The position numbers and the translations under genes were made by a program. A stretch of 64,000 bases of DNA. Origin: Rhynchonema sp. JSB1_4. Lineage: Eukaryota > Nematoda > Chromadorea > Monhysterida > Xyalidae. Under the pieces are notes generated by a model. It was not told where the DNA came from. It ran no database searches and worked only from the letters and a program-made list of their open reading frames with translations. The DNA is taken from assembly GCA_030248065.1 (NCBI GenBank), contig JASAMV010009122.1, positions 1 through 64,000 on the forward strand, read 5' to 3'. Positions 11,301-23,000 of this stretch are shown in pieces; the first letter of the stretch is position 1; the number at the start of each line of letters is the position of its first letter.

Positions 11301-12550
11301 CCAAAAATGCACCGCCTCCATTCTTGAAGCACAAGTACGGGAAACGCCAAACGTTGCCTGAATAACACCGAACCTGAACGGCTGAGCCATAAAAGCATGA
11401 TCGCATGACACAAAATTATCAGTAAATGACTTAACACTGCGCCGGAGAAGTTCGATTAAGCATCCACCCGATCAAGTTATTTGGAAAGTTTACGAATAAC
11501 CACCCTGGGGCATACCTGGGTTAAAAATGTTTTCTTCCGCCTTCAGCAGAGCGATAAAAGCTGCACATACTGCAGTGTTGTGCTCAGAATACGCATGGTT
11601 TGCAGCATGTTTTTGTAAAGTAATCGAGTTCAATTAACAATGATCAGAGTGCTTATAATCCTTAGGAGGACCAAAAGTATGTATGCATTTACAAGTTTCA
11701 AATTTGGAAGTTTGCCGAGTTTGGGACCTGGGATATTTGGGATCCAGTCACCTGGGAGCATATTTGGGATAAATTTTTTGTCTCAAAACCTCAAGACAGG
11801 CGCATGTCCCAAACGTGTGGCGGTAAAACAGCGGTAGAAGAACACTGGGGGAAAAGCGCGGTGGAAAAAACAGTAGGTGTGGAAAAACAGCGGGTTCCGA
11901 AATTCTGAGCCAACACAACTCGGGGCAGCTAAGTTTAACGTGTGCTGTTAAAAATACCAAACTCATGGTGAACTGGGACCGTGGATTACAAACTCGCAAA
12001 ATAGGGGACCGTAGATCACAAACCAGCAAAGCAGAAGACCGTTTCCGTAAAAGCCTGGACGAACTAGGAACCCGCGCGCGCTGTTTTCCACCACTGTTAT
12101 GGACCCCCGCTGTTTTTCCCACCGCTGTTTTATCCAAATTCCGTCCCAAGTAAGCCCCTAGGGGGTTTAATCGAACTTCTCCGGCACCAGGACACCGGCA
12201 TATACTAAGTATGTTTAGCTTCTGCTGGCGACGAGTCGGCCATAGCAAACCAACCTGCTCGCCAGCGTGGCTGAGCTTATGTACATCTACAGTGAAAAAA
12301 ACTGACCCAATCCAACGGCATAGGCAATCATTGACATCAGGAAATCGAATCGGCCAGTCCACGTGCCTCTGGGCTCGGACTGAACGACGCAAAGAGGTGT
12401 GTGCGAGAATGTGCATCCCAACTTCGACTCTTCTTTTTCCAGCACAATCACAACCGATTGATCCTCGCTCTCGACGGTGTCCGCGTACACCAAGGGCTCA
12501 CTGGGATTAATTGCATCATCGACGCGCGTGTGCACACCATTATTGCTCAT
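8334..12550 (-). CDS. SLC6 sodium/chloride-dependent neurotransmitter transporter
   Basis: Na+/Cl- symporter of the plasma membrane, nearest in feel to GABA/glycine/betaine carriers. The substrate is uncertain. Exons (descending): 12550-12307, 11357-11181, 11111-10847, 10729-10597, 10520-10386, 10299-10196, 10128-10004, 9518-9406, 9344-9213, 9133-9031, 8965-8841, 8770-8600, then a last exon ending in the stop at 8334. The first twelve give 609 codons with every phase kept. Landmarks: [20 protein letters not shown] then [19 protein letters not shown] (TM1), [12 protein letters not shown] (TM2), the extracellular WETC...WNHNETC disulfide loop with N-glycosylation sites, TLPGAIDGI (TM5 end), [17 protein letters not shown] (TM6) and [12 protein letters not shown]. 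The start ATG at 12550 follows no upstream in-frame alternative. Intron 1 holds a 745-bp element. The last exon's acceptor is unsure. Confidence 0.95.
11441..12185. mobile_element. Inverted-repeat element in intron 1 of the SLC6 gene
   Basis: GCCGGAGAAGTTCGATTAA at 11441 pairs with TTAATCGAACTTCTCCGGC ending 12185. Inside are inverted arrays of CTGGGA/TTTGGGA and of GGTGGAAAAACAGCGG. No target duplication was recognised. The open frames across it (for example 12416-11748, minus) are not gene-like. Confidence 0.72.
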
Positions 12551-12933
12551 TGCTATTCGATGGAAGACAAATTGGTTATTGCAAAGGCATTCTGTAAAGG
12601 ATTAACGAATTTGAGCGCAAAACAAATCGAATGCAGTAAATACAGGGCACTAAAGGAATGTTGGTGTTATCCAGACGCAAATGAGAAACAAGTACTGGTT
12701 TGTACTGCCCAGCTCTTATCTGCAATCCAACACGCTTGTTTTTCACAAAACGCATCCATGCGTCACAAAACGTAATTCATTTTCAATCAGTGGGAACGGT
12801 CAAAGCCAGATCAGGTGCTGCAGTAATCAATTCCCCTCGACGAAAATGGCACACAATTCGCTGGGATTTTGAGTGCACAACATACAGCAGCGCGACTAAA
12901 TGCACGTGCGCAACTCTGCAAAAACAAATCGTG
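12551..12933. other. Upstream region of the SLC6 gene
   Basis: No coding exon or repeat is recognised. It should hold the transporter's promoter. No core motif could be assigned by eye. Confidence 0.4.
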
Positions 12934-13175
12934 TATAGTAAATTTCCAAATTCGCTGCCGCACAGTAATTACGCCCTATAGTTAATGTCAAGTTATAAAC
13001 CCGAACGCTAACCATGCGCGGTTCTGAAACATTGCGCGCAGCTGTCTGGCTGGCTGGCAAGCTGCGTGTGTGTTGGCTGTCCGAATGTTTCACAAGTTGA
13101 CTTTCGGGTTTAGAACCTGACATTAACTATGGGGCGTACTTTACTGTGCGGCAGCGAATTTGGAAATTTGCAATA
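12934..13175. mobile_element. MITE, TATAGTAAATTTCC family, copy 1
   Basis: 242 bp with TATAGTAAATTTCCAAATTC at the left and the inverted form (right end decayed to GGAAATTTGCAATA) at the right. The arms run on through GTTAATGTCA and AACCCGAA, so most of the unit folds on itself around a GCTGGCTGGC core. Copies occur at 39830-40070 and 48356-48598. Confidence 0.9.
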
Positions 13176-13269
13176 CATACAGGGTGACCCAAACAGGAAG
13201 GCAACATTTTTGGGAGTTTCGTTCTTGGGATTGGATGAGTCCTGAGACACGAGCAGCAAGCACATCGGT

Positions 13270-13964
13270 CGAACGCAAAACTTCCATAGTTTTTGTTTAG
13301 AATGTCATGGGTTGAAACCAGTTTTTACTCATCATTTAATCGTCATCGACGAATAAAAGTGTGCCCTGACGAACAAAAATTAAGACCAATTCGTCATCTG
13401 GTCGTCACAGCAAGAGTTTTCCTTTCACCTTTGTTTTACAAAGTCAGTTTCTGGTTTAAAACGTGCGTGAAAACAGAAGAAAATATTCTTGCCGCCGGTA
13501 TTCTTCGTGGTTATCGTGAATAACTGATGATCACGGAGAGATTTTTTGAGAATCAGGACAATGAAGAGTACCATCCTCCAATACAATAGCATTATTGCAC
13601 CAGCGGGCGCTCCGAAATAATCTTTCCAACGAAGTTGGTCCATTAACGGAAGCTGAGAAGTGGTCCATGGACAATTTCCACAGTTTCGTGCAAAAAATCG
13701 ATTCTGCTGTTGATACCCTGGATCAGCTCGGCCATAGCGTGCACTAAACTCGTCTTCCGTGAGTTCGGAAGTCGACTGGTACATGCTGTAGCTTTGGCAC
13801 ACGTTGTACCACAACATTCCAGCAGATGTTTCACGAGAGCAGCGCTGTCACTGTGCTGATGAGTCAAAGATCGCAAGTTTCCGATGCCCGAGGCATAACT
13901 CCAGCTTGATGCTGTTTCAACCCATGACATTTTTGCACAGGGCACTATAGAAGTTTTGCGTTCG
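13270..13964. mobile_element. Inverted-repeat element with open frames
   Basis: CGAACGCAAAACTTC...ATGTCATGGGTTGAAAC at the left is matched inverted at 13910-13964. Between them a minus-strand frame (13817-13425, 130 aa) ends in a hydrophobic stretch near LLYWRMVLFIVLIL. A second frame (13945-13643) is Cys/His-rich. Neither is recognised. They may be a captured gene fragment or chance coding. Confidence 0.55.
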
Positions 13965-15189
13965 ATTGATGTGCCGTTCGTATCATAGGTACTACCCAGC
14001 GAACGCTGAGAACGAGACCGTCAAATGTGTTGCGTTCCTATCTGAGTTACCCTATACTACTACTGTGCAGCAGCCGTATGTGCCACACACACACAACACA
14101 CACAAGAAATAATAATGTGTGGCACAACTGGGTACGAAACAGATTCGACAATCACCTTGATATTCTTGTCTTACGTTCTCAGAACGTGGTTGATTACAAC
14201 AGTACCCACAAAGGTTACAAGTTCCCAACGCACAATCCATAAATTCGGACGACATGCGAAACACTTAAAACAAACCGTTGCCAAAGATCTGACAGAAAGC
14301 AGAAACTTCACACGCCGACTTCTGGCAGGATGATAAGCGCAAACGCACGCGAGCACTTCGTGCTTTCGGATGTCAGTTGTGTGATTTATTAACATTGCTC
14401 AGTTTTCTAATACACGCAAAGCCAAACGAGCACGAGCGAGCGTGAAAAACGAAAAACTTTCACGGCGTGTAGACACCGAGCAACACAGAAACTGATATTT
14501 GTGTTTCGCACTTCAGCATGTACGATAAGAGAACAAACAGCAGCTGAACAGCTTCAGCAGTGTTTTATCTCTGAAAAATTCTAAAAAACAGAAATGTGGA
14601 TCACACAGCAGCATTTTTCGTTTTGTAAAGTTTGTTTGTGAAAACGAGCACACAATTACCGCAAGGAAAAAGGCCTAGCAATAACACACTGTCTTACACC
14701 TTACATGAGCTCGCATACATAGCTGTGCGAAGCACCGCATACAAGGTACAACCTGCTCATATGCATGTGGCTCGTAGCTAACATGCTGCGCTTTCATGAC
14801 GTCATGCCATGCGGGTAGAGCACCACATGCAGGGCCAGCCAATGCGTGGCATACTTCAAGCAACAAGCTGGTTACGCAGCAATAGTGTGGCACAAAACAC
14901 CGAACTAGCAGGCATATCAATGTGGCACAAGATTAGTTGTCGTTATTGCTTTGCTTTTTAGCACTGTTGGAAACGGCTAGTCGCACGCATTAGACATTAC
15001 ACTTGCACATGGATTCACACCCATGCGGTGGTATCGGACAAAATAATTCTTGGGAACTACTGTGAAGATGGTAACACTTCAGGCAGCTCCACTAAATTTT
15101 GACGCGACATACATTTGCTACCGTTAGTTCCATGTTGAATGAGTTTACTTCCGGACGTGGGACCAGTTTGTTTGAAAATTAGTCTCCCG
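13965..15189. other. Repeat-like non-coding stretch
   Basis: No gene is recognised. AGCAATAACACACTG (about 14677) and an inverted GTTATTGCT (about 14945) may be the ends of another small element. Otherwise nothing is supported. Confidence 0.3.
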
Positions 15190-15331
15190 TAAGAGCGAAC
15201 TTAGGTTAAATCCGGAATGCGGAAATAATTTGCATGCAAAAATGCAAAATAATTCCGGAAAACGCAAAAATTTACATGCAAAAATAATGCGTTTTCGTAA
15301 ATATTCCCGAATTCAACTTAAGCCCGCCCTA
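15190..15331. mobile_element. Short inverted-repeat element, GGGCG-CTTA type
   Basis: It begins TAAGAGCGAACTTAGGTT and ends AACTTAAGCCCGCCCTA, with TTCCGGAA and TGCATGCAAAAATG words inside. The ends match those at 2664 and 35749 in plan. A palindromic, A+T-rich unit of about 140 bp. Confidence 0.65.
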
Positions 15332-15923
15332 GGGGGTCGAGGTCACTTCAATGAAACTTCATTGTCGAAACCATGCAGGACATGATAAAGCAGACTCCTA
15401 TCCTGAGTCGAGCTACCTATCACATGAGAAACAACCTGTCAAAACCACAAACAAGAAGCTTGTTCTAAAAACTTGAAGAATAGTGGCAGGAACACGGAAC
15501 TCCGGAAGTGACATGGACATCTCGTTTGGCATAATTGAAACGCGAAGCCCGTCAAGAAAAACGTCAAGCTTTATTATTTAAGATAACTTAATTATATCGA
15601 ACACGATTCCCAAATTATCAGCGTGTGTCTACACTTGTCAGCACGTGTCATTATTCATGGAGATTGGATTGAGATGGACACTGTTCTAATAGGGAGCAAG
15701 CGCACGGAAGCTGTTAGCCCCAACAGCGTCCACGAATTGCTGCATCGGCGAGTTCATGTTTCTTTTTGGGTAAAAATCCCGTGCATATTTCTTGTACACA
15801 TATGTAAGCTCCAACATACGCAATCATTCTTATTGTTTAGAGCAGCTTGGAGCGCAAAAGACCCCATTTGATTTGCTCAGTGTGTTTGATAGAGACGTGG
15901 TATTTGAATTGGCGCCATCATGC

Positions 15924-16202
15924 TATTGGTCGCACAATGACTTTATAAGAATTGGTCAAATTTTTTTCCTGAATCGCAAAGCAGGCTAGTGACGGGGCAA
16001 TGACGTTGCGTTGCGCCATCACACACAAAACACGTAGTAAAGAGAATGTTTCAGACCTGCGGCAACGTGGTTGATCTGCTAGATTATTTTCAGCTGAAAA
16101 TGTTTTGTGAGAATCACAAATAGCACAGTAGTTAAGAGTGACTGAACGTGAAAATCAGGATTGATTTTGATGAATTCTTATATGGTCATTGTGCGACCAA
16201 TA
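15924..16202. mobile_element. TA-target MITE, TTGGTCGCACAATG family, copy 2
   Basis: Element 15926-16200 (275 bp) with TTGGTCGCACAATGACT and TCATTGTGCGACCAA ends and TA on both sides. It interrupts the left arm of the long inverted duplication. The uninterrupted right arm at about 18530 acts as the empty site. Confidence 0.9.
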
Positions 16203-16266
16203 CTATGTTGACATGGTTTGGTTACAGTATTGAATGTTTCATGGTTCGCCCACCATTTTGAATGTA

Positions 16267-16451
16267 AAGGCAAACTACGCCAACATGAGCCCGATTTCGG
16301 AGGTGGCTTACTGAAAAAGCGAATAGAAAGAGAAAATCCTCATGCACCTCATGATTCTACAATATGTAACATTTCCCAACTCAGCAGCCACGAATGAACG
16401 TTTTACTAATCTGTCACCTCCGAAATCGGGCTCGTGTTGACGTGTTGCCTT
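16267..16451. mobile_element. MITE with AAGGCAAACTACG ends
   Basis: AAGGCAAACTACGCCAACAT followed by GAGCCCGATTTCGGAGGTG at the left pairs with CACCTCCGAAATCGGGCTCG...TTGCCTT at the right. It also sits in the left arm of the inverted duplication and is absent from the right arm. Confidence 0.75.
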
Positions 16452-17198
16452 GTGCAACTATATGTCGCTTTGCCACGTGGGTTTACTTTCGTTTCGATGT
16501 GATCAGCTTCGTTTTTTGTGTGTTTTGAGTTCCGTTTTTACTGAGCGAGTGCTCGTGCCGTTTTGGTTGGTCTAAAATACAAGCCATATACCAACAGCCT
16601 GAGTTTATTTTGGTGAAATAACGCACGTTCGGCTGGAAATATGCAGCAACTGCAGGTCAGGCATAGGAACGTGGAATAATAGAAGATCAGTAGCTCCGAC
16701 GCAGAGACCGGTCGCAGTCACCATTACCAGTACCCGCATTGACTGTCCAATTGCAGGCGCACGAGTCAAACCAGTACCCAAGATCGGTACATCACGCTTG
16801 TTTGGTGGTGGATAATCCATGGCGGCCATACCCAACCTTACTGAAAGAAACCCTGACCGGAGAGCTCGATATTAAGCTTTCAGTTGCTCTAATTGAACTT
16901 TCTGGTCGTGCAGTTGCATTTCCATGTCCGCTTTCAGGCATTCTGGCTCCAAAACGTGTTTGCGTTCAAGCAACAAACAACGCTTTTGAAACATCAGCCG
17001 CTCAAGCATAACTTATCCATATGACTTGGCAGCTGCACTTTCATTGATTCCATTCGTATGGGCATTCAACCCAAAAACAGGCGTCTCCAGTTCGAAACTG
17101 CAATTTAGAGACAATCCCTCCGTAGATCTGACAGGTCAGGTGTGTCGAACGCAGCTGGTGCACAAAAATGTACCTATGGTACAAACAACAAAGGTTGG

Positions 17199-17560
17199 TA
17201 TAGTCCAGTCACGAACTCATGAGACGAATTATTTTGAAGTTGACTTGAGCGGATCCAATAATGTTCCGGTTCCACGTATTTCGGAAGTGAAAGAAAGAGA
17301 AACGCATGTATTTTTTGAAAACACGCTCTCCACCTCGGTGCGAAATTCCCTTTTGACTCCCAAAACATTTGTGTGTTGAATGACGTTGCTGTTCGCGTAA
17401 GCACGCAACAAATTGAGGCCAGCCAGCTGGAACTTGTCATCATGTCTCTCGGCCGAATCTCTTTCTTTTGTTTGCGAAAACACGTGTAACCAGCGCATTT
17501 TTGAATCTGGCCAAGCAAACTTTAAAAAGAGTCGTCGCATGAGCACGTGGCTGGACTATA
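17199..17560. mobile_element. MITE, TATAGTCC family, 362-bp type, copy 1
   Basis: TATAGTCCAGTCACGAACTC at the left and the inverted GTGGCTGGACTATA at the right. A diverged copy in the opposite orientation lies at 25018-25381, and a fragment of the inside lies at about 38175-38310. The flanks both contain ATGGTACAAACAACAAA, a direct repeat longer than a target duplication. Confidence 0.85.
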
Positions 17561-18269
17561 CAACAACAATGGTACAAACAACAAAAATACCCTTATTTTG
17601 TACTTGAGCGCTCATTTTTTTATCGTGTTGGGCAGATTTTGGCTGGAATAAAAAAATTTTTTTAATTAAAAATTTTTTTTTAAAAATGGGGTTCGAATAA
17701 ATTTTTTTTTATTAACCATTGGATACGACACTACAGACTACACAGCCACTTTGTTGCACGAATCACAATCGCTCCTGCCTGACCACTGCACATTCTGTCT
17801 CGTGTCTCCAAATGGTCGCTTTCACAAACATGGCACATTTTTTTGCCAGCTTGCCGCCACTCTATTTCGACTCCATCACTTTTGCTCTGCCCATCCATTT
17901 TCTCCATCGATCGTGTGTGAGCTGTCCTTGACCATGCCAGACCACTTTTGTCTTCTTTATTGCTCCTCTATCACTCACACTCCGTTATCGTCCAATCGCT
18001 TCAAACTTTAACCGTTCGCTTCAAAAAACAAAATTTTAAACGTCCACCAACGCCAGCCAACGCCGATCGCCAGCGAAGTACGACCAGACGGTTTTAAATG
18101 CGAATAAAACCCCGGGAGAGCCCGATTTACCGATATGGGGCAAAAAATTGAGGAATTTAGCACTCTGAAACAAACAAACCTTGCTCGTGATCATTCGATT
18201 CAATCACAAGGTGGGACCTCCAAATGTTGACTGGTCCCAACGTCGTCGCCACTAATCTTCTATTCTTTC
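17561..18269. other. A/T-rich and unclassified sequence
   Basis: 17640-17715 is almost pure A and T with long homopolymers. 17720-18010 has small open frames rich in Ser, His and Cys that lack support. Nothing else is recognised. Confidence 0.4.
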
Positions 18270-18630
18270 ACGTTCCGATGCTTGACTCGCAGGTTGCTGC
18301 CTATTTCAAGCCGAACGTGTCTTATTTCACCAAAATAAACACAGTCACTTGGTACATCACTTGTATTCACCCGGCACGAGCACTCACTTAGCAAAAACGG
18401 AACTCGAAAGACAAAAACGAAACTGATCAAACCAAAACGAAAATAACCCACGTGGCAAAACCACACACAGTCAAAATGGCTGGCGAACCACGAAACATTC
18501 AATACTGTAACCAAACGATGTCGACACAATACCATGGCGGCAATTCAAATATCACATCTCTATCGACCACACTGGAACAGACTTAATTTTATAAATTTTA
18601 TTTTATAAACGCCGCTGCCGAAATTTTTTT

Positions 18631-18727
18631 GCGAAAAATTTGTAGTGATCTTATTGCCAGCCACTGGGGGTAGCCCTGACGACGGCTCCCCCAGTGGCTG
18701 GCAATAAGACCACAACAAATTTTTCGC
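18631..18727. repeat. Near-perfect 40-bp inverted repeat, 17-bp loop
   Basis: Arms 18631-18670 and 18688-18727 match at 38 of 40 positions by eye. The inner ten are GCCACTGGGGG / CCCCCAGTGGC. This is strong cruciform or hairpin potential just before an open frame at 18694. It may be a very short fold-back element. Confidence 0.88.
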
Positions 18728-19068
18728 AAAATGTCACCACACGGCCACAAGAAACATTCAGAGAACAGCTGCTGCCGAAACGTTATCATAAACCAAAGCC
18801 AAGTGTTCCTTTTCCATTTGAATTTGGCAAACAAGAATGTATGCATGGTGCAACCTGTTGTGGCAGGACAGTTCGAGATGAACTTTTAATTTCACATCCT
18901 AGTGAACAAACGACCGTGCGTTTATTTCGCAGTGATTCAAATTTCTTAGTAATTAGTCCAATTATGGAATGGCACAGAAACAGTAAAAGAAGCAGCGTGC
19001 ATGTTGCTTTTCATAACGCCTGGTTAGCATCTCATTTAACATGTATATATTTCACACTGTGTCGCTAG
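18694..19068 (+). CDS. Unrecognised open frame, 124 residues
   Basis: Open from 18694 to the stop at 19066-19068. The middle (VPFPFEFGKQECMHG) looks more like protein than most frames nearby, but no family is recognised. The 5' end overlaps the inverted repeat at 18688-18727, so the start is doubtful. It could be one exon of a larger gene or chance coding. Confidence 0.25.
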   Translation: MAGNKTTTNFSQNVTTRPQETFREQLLPKRYHKPKPSVPFPFEFGKQECMHGATCCGRTVRDELLISHPSEQTTVRLFRSDSNFLVISPIMEWHRNSKRSSVHVAFHNAWLASHLTCIYFTLCR

Positions 19069-20041
19069 GCCACTTGTCTGGTTTTGTTGTGAAACAAGAA
19101 GCAAAAGCAGTTGCCTGCTTCGAAATAATCGCCTCAGGTACCGTAACCGCAGAAAAACGCCGTAGAATTCTTTGCAGTGACTGTGCACGTGTGTGTTACA
19201 CGCTTCTCATTTGAGTTAGCTGAGGCCAAAGAAAATCCAATATCCACAAGTTACAGCATGTTTCTGAAGGTAGGTTCAGTGTATAATGCACATTATTGCG
19301 CACGGACAAGTTGGTCGCGTCTTGTTTTTAGTCGCTGTCACCATATGGGCCCACGGCCACGCCGCCGCTGTGGCAATGAAATATTTATATAGAGTATACA
19401 GTATGCACATAATATGTTACATTTGACCGTGTATAGCGCGACCGGTCCAAAATTGCGACAAGATTAGCTGAATATACGAGTGATTGCAAAGGGTCTTGTT
19501 GTAATATAAATTCCACCTGATAATCATTTCGAGCGTCGCTCGACCGGTTGAAAATGAGCCGCACGCAATGTGTGTGTTATATGCGAGCTGCCACAAATAG
19601 TGAGCCCAAATATCAATAAAGCCACGAAAGAAACAAAGCTGTGAAACCACTATACCACTATAGGCTATGCGTAACCAAGCCAAACACACATACAGGCACA
19701 CACACTGATTTCCAGTTTCAAAATTGGTTTTTTTAGCAAACAAATAAAGGTAGCTGCAGTGTGTGTTCGCTTCAGATATTTAATGTTTAAGCGTCGGTCG
19801 CGTGGTCGTGTTCGGAGGCTTCTGTGCATCGTACTGAAAAACATGTAACTAGGAGGTGTGGGCGAATGATTTTAATCAATCCGTTTCTTTTGATCCCTTG
19901 TGTCAGAAAACTACGCGGAAACCGTCGCTCAGGCGCGGTTTGCAAACACCAGCATACCCTTCATGATTTACGCGAATGACAAAAGTTCTATTACGATTGA
20001 GTAGATAGCGTTCACGTCCGCGGCAGACAAAAAATCCCAAA
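19069..20041. other. Intergenic, nothing recognised
   Basis: Lies upstream of the globin gene. No exon, RNA gene or repeat family could be supported. Confidence 0.4.
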
Positions 20042-23000
20042 ATGTCGTCAATATCACCTCGACCACGACTATCAAGTTCGCCGACCACAACCATTATGAT
20101 CGCCACCGATCCGACCCTGAGCATGGCTGATAGCACCGACCTACAACCACCAGTCGTGGCAGCAGCATCGATCGAAAGCCGTGAAGCTGCGACACTTGGC
20201 AAAATACAAGCAATGGTTGACAAATGCACGGAAGAGGAAGGCGTCGTGGACGATGAGAATCGCAATCATTATGAACGACAATTGCCCGTCAACGATGGCG
20301 GGGTTAGTAACACAGCCTCAGCTAGGTTCCAATTCAACACACGTAAGCTAGACACATATCAAGTACGCATGGATAATCACACGTGACTGATATGTCATCG
20401 CATGTATTTCTGCCTCGTTATTATCGGCACCAACACCAACCACACAGAGACCAACAACGACATAATGTACATATGTACATAGAGTAAGTGCTCGCCACAC
20501 TAACGGCTAATGGCACTTTATTCTCCTTACAGGAAGGCGCAGGCGAAGTTAGGCGAAGAAACCGACAGCAAAGCCGTGCAATATGGAAAGGTGTGTATTT
20601 CGTGTTGGTGCAGTACGTGTCCAACCACTGAGTTGTGTATCCATATCACCCCTAATAGCAGGCACATCTAGCACGCATGGGCTTGTTCGTTCAAGAAAAA
20701 CTTTCATTTCACTATCTAAATGCCAAAGTAGATTTAGGTACTATACCTGTACATGGCTAAGCGTTCTGCACGCACAGTAGGCTGTGATGTTTTCCTCGCT
20801 CTTTATCACTTAAATATCTGGTTTTGTTTTATTGGCTTTGTGGAACAATTACTGTAAGATATGTATGTATATGCATGCCTGTGTCGTCATCTGCAAAAGC
20901 ATATGCTAATAGACCTAATTATTATCCTAATTCATTTTTTCAATTTCCATATCTGGGAATGCTACATAAATTATAAACATTGTCTAAACCACTTCTCAGC
21001 CCTGGTGCGAGCGTGTCTCGGTCTGCGAAAAGCTCGTTAGTACTCAACAACTGTACCATTTGCCCCCTTTGTGCTTGTAGAGCGCGCGCAACGCCAATCC
21101 CGTGGTGGTCGTACACGTCGTACGTCGGCTTCGCCCAGTCTGCGATTCACCCACCCACATCTGATGCAGCAACGTCGCGCCCCGTTATCAACCGTCGATC
21201 CAACACAGTTGGACGTACAGTATCGACGAAGTTCGTTCGTCGATCAATTGAAACATTGGAAAGACAGGGTGACACGTACAGGTGTGGCTGCCGGCACCAA
21301 GCCACCGCCGATCCCGCACACCCAGCGGACGACCGCTACCACCCACAACACTCACATGGACGTGCCGACATCGGCAGGCCACCCGAGGAATAACCAACAC
21401 CCAGAACTAGACTATTTGAAAGACCCAGTGAACGGCCACGAAGATGAGCAAAACGAGGACAGAATGATGTTGTCTCAGTCATGGTCCGCTCACGCCCTTA
21501 CTATTCGTACGTCATACTTCTGCTTCTGTGTTGCGTTCACCCCACTGTCACGTTTTCATAGTCATATGGCAAGTTCTTATCACAACATGTTCGCATAAAA
21601 ACCCAAAACTTTCCAGCAACTCTGGCCGTCCAGGAGCCGTCTCCTCGATCCGCACGAGGCAAATCATCGAGTCCGCGTCGATCCGTCAACCAACTCGAGG
21701 TTGCATCTTTCAGTTCCAGTTCGTCCTACACACCCACAGATGCATTCAAGCGACTCACAAATATTCAGGTCAAACAGTTTAGCTGGATATTGTATTTTTA
21801 TCGTATTCGAAATTACTTAAGTGAACTCCAAATTTAGGTCCTGCATTTGCGCAAATCGTGGAAACACATAAATAACAAAGGCTTGCTCGTGGTTGGTAAA
21901 TCTAGCACTGCATTGAAGATCAGGATCAAGAACACAAGTGTGCATTAATTTTTACAGAACATGGCCAGAATATTTCATAAAATGGAGTCCCGATCTGAAG
22001 CAGTGAAAGTTTGCTTCAGTCCAAGCGCAAAAAACTACATTCGGAATCAAAATCAGGTATGTCACTTCTCTTTGTAGCATCTGCTTACTTTACCATATAT
22101 CATTACACCTTTGTTATCTTCATTCCAGGCCAGCGCAAACCTTGCCCAAATTCAAGCAGTGCTTAGCGAGGAGGCAATGAAACAAGTTCAAAACGATTGT
22201 TTTTTAGTAAGTGCGTTTGGTCCAAGTGAACGTAATGACACAAACACAAGACAATTAAAAAGCAAATTATTCCATGCTCTCAGCTTCATCCAGCACAAGA
22301 GCAGTCATTGGATGACACGGAAACAGACCGACATGTGAACGGTGGGCAACCATGTCCAAAAGTAGCCACCGTAAACGATCACGTCAAGTACATCATCCAG
22401 TTCTTTGATGAGCTGATTAGCAGCTTCACAAGCACGGCTGCGCGCGGCGCTTCAACTGGTGAGCATAATCAAAAATGCAATCGAATGCGTGGGCCTCACC
22501 ACGTTTGTGACTAGTTTAACCAATATACGATCTCTAAGCTGATATCGCCAACTTGTGCTGGAATCAAACATTTGCTCTTCGATTGATGGAAATCGGTCGA
22601 AAGCACTCGAAGCTGCGTGCTACATTCAACGTTCGTGCGGCAACGTGGGACCACTTCGGCGACTGTGCTGTTGAGACAATGATATACTTGGATGGCATAC
22701 GACAGCATAAAGAATGTGTCCGCGCATGGCGTATACTGAGTACGTTATTGTTACGACGTTGACTACTGAGCGTCTGCTGATCAAAGTATAGGTACCTCAA
22801 ATGCTTTCGTATCTACTGTAGTTGCTGCAATGACCGACGAGTTACGTGCCGGTTTCGAGGTAGGATGTCGACGTCGTGCTTCTCACAATGATCAGATGAT
22901 GAAGCAACAAAACGCACAGGTGATGAACAACATGAAGTATTCGAACGAATGACTAAACTGCATTGACCTCCGATTCCAGCTCAAAAGTTGACCACTTTCA

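Larger units (their letters stand above)
15855..18590. repeat. Diverged long inverted duplication, arms of about 350 bp of shared sequence
   Basis: The left arm (about 15855-16655, after removing two inserted MITEs at 15926-16200 and 16267-16451) matches the reverse complement of 18270-18590. Shared landmarks are GATAGAG, ATTTGAATTG, TTTGGTTACAGTATTGAATG, TTGCCACGTGGGTTA, GAGTTCCGTTTTT, GTGCTCGTGCCG and TTTATTTTGGTGAAATAA. Both arms encode a peptide of the form DRDV(V/I)FEL(A/P)P, so the duplicated unit may be coding. The 1.6 kb between the arms holds a further MITE and no recognised gene. Confidence 0.75.

Noticed and set aside
11748..12416. 222-codon minus-strand frame next to the SLC6 gene
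   Set aside because: It covers exon 1 in another frame and an inverted-repeat element in intron 1; composition is repeat-like and no motif is present.
12401..12775. 124-codon plus-strand frame opposite SLC6 exon 1
   Set aside because: Antisense shadow of the transporter's N-terminal exon.
17640..17715. Origin of replication or matrix-attachment site in the A/T tract
   Set aside because: Base composition alone is not evidence for either.
20980..21393. Alternative 137-codon frame overlapping the globin gene's third exon
   Set aside because: Different frame from the phase-consistent model that joins to the globin fold; no motif.
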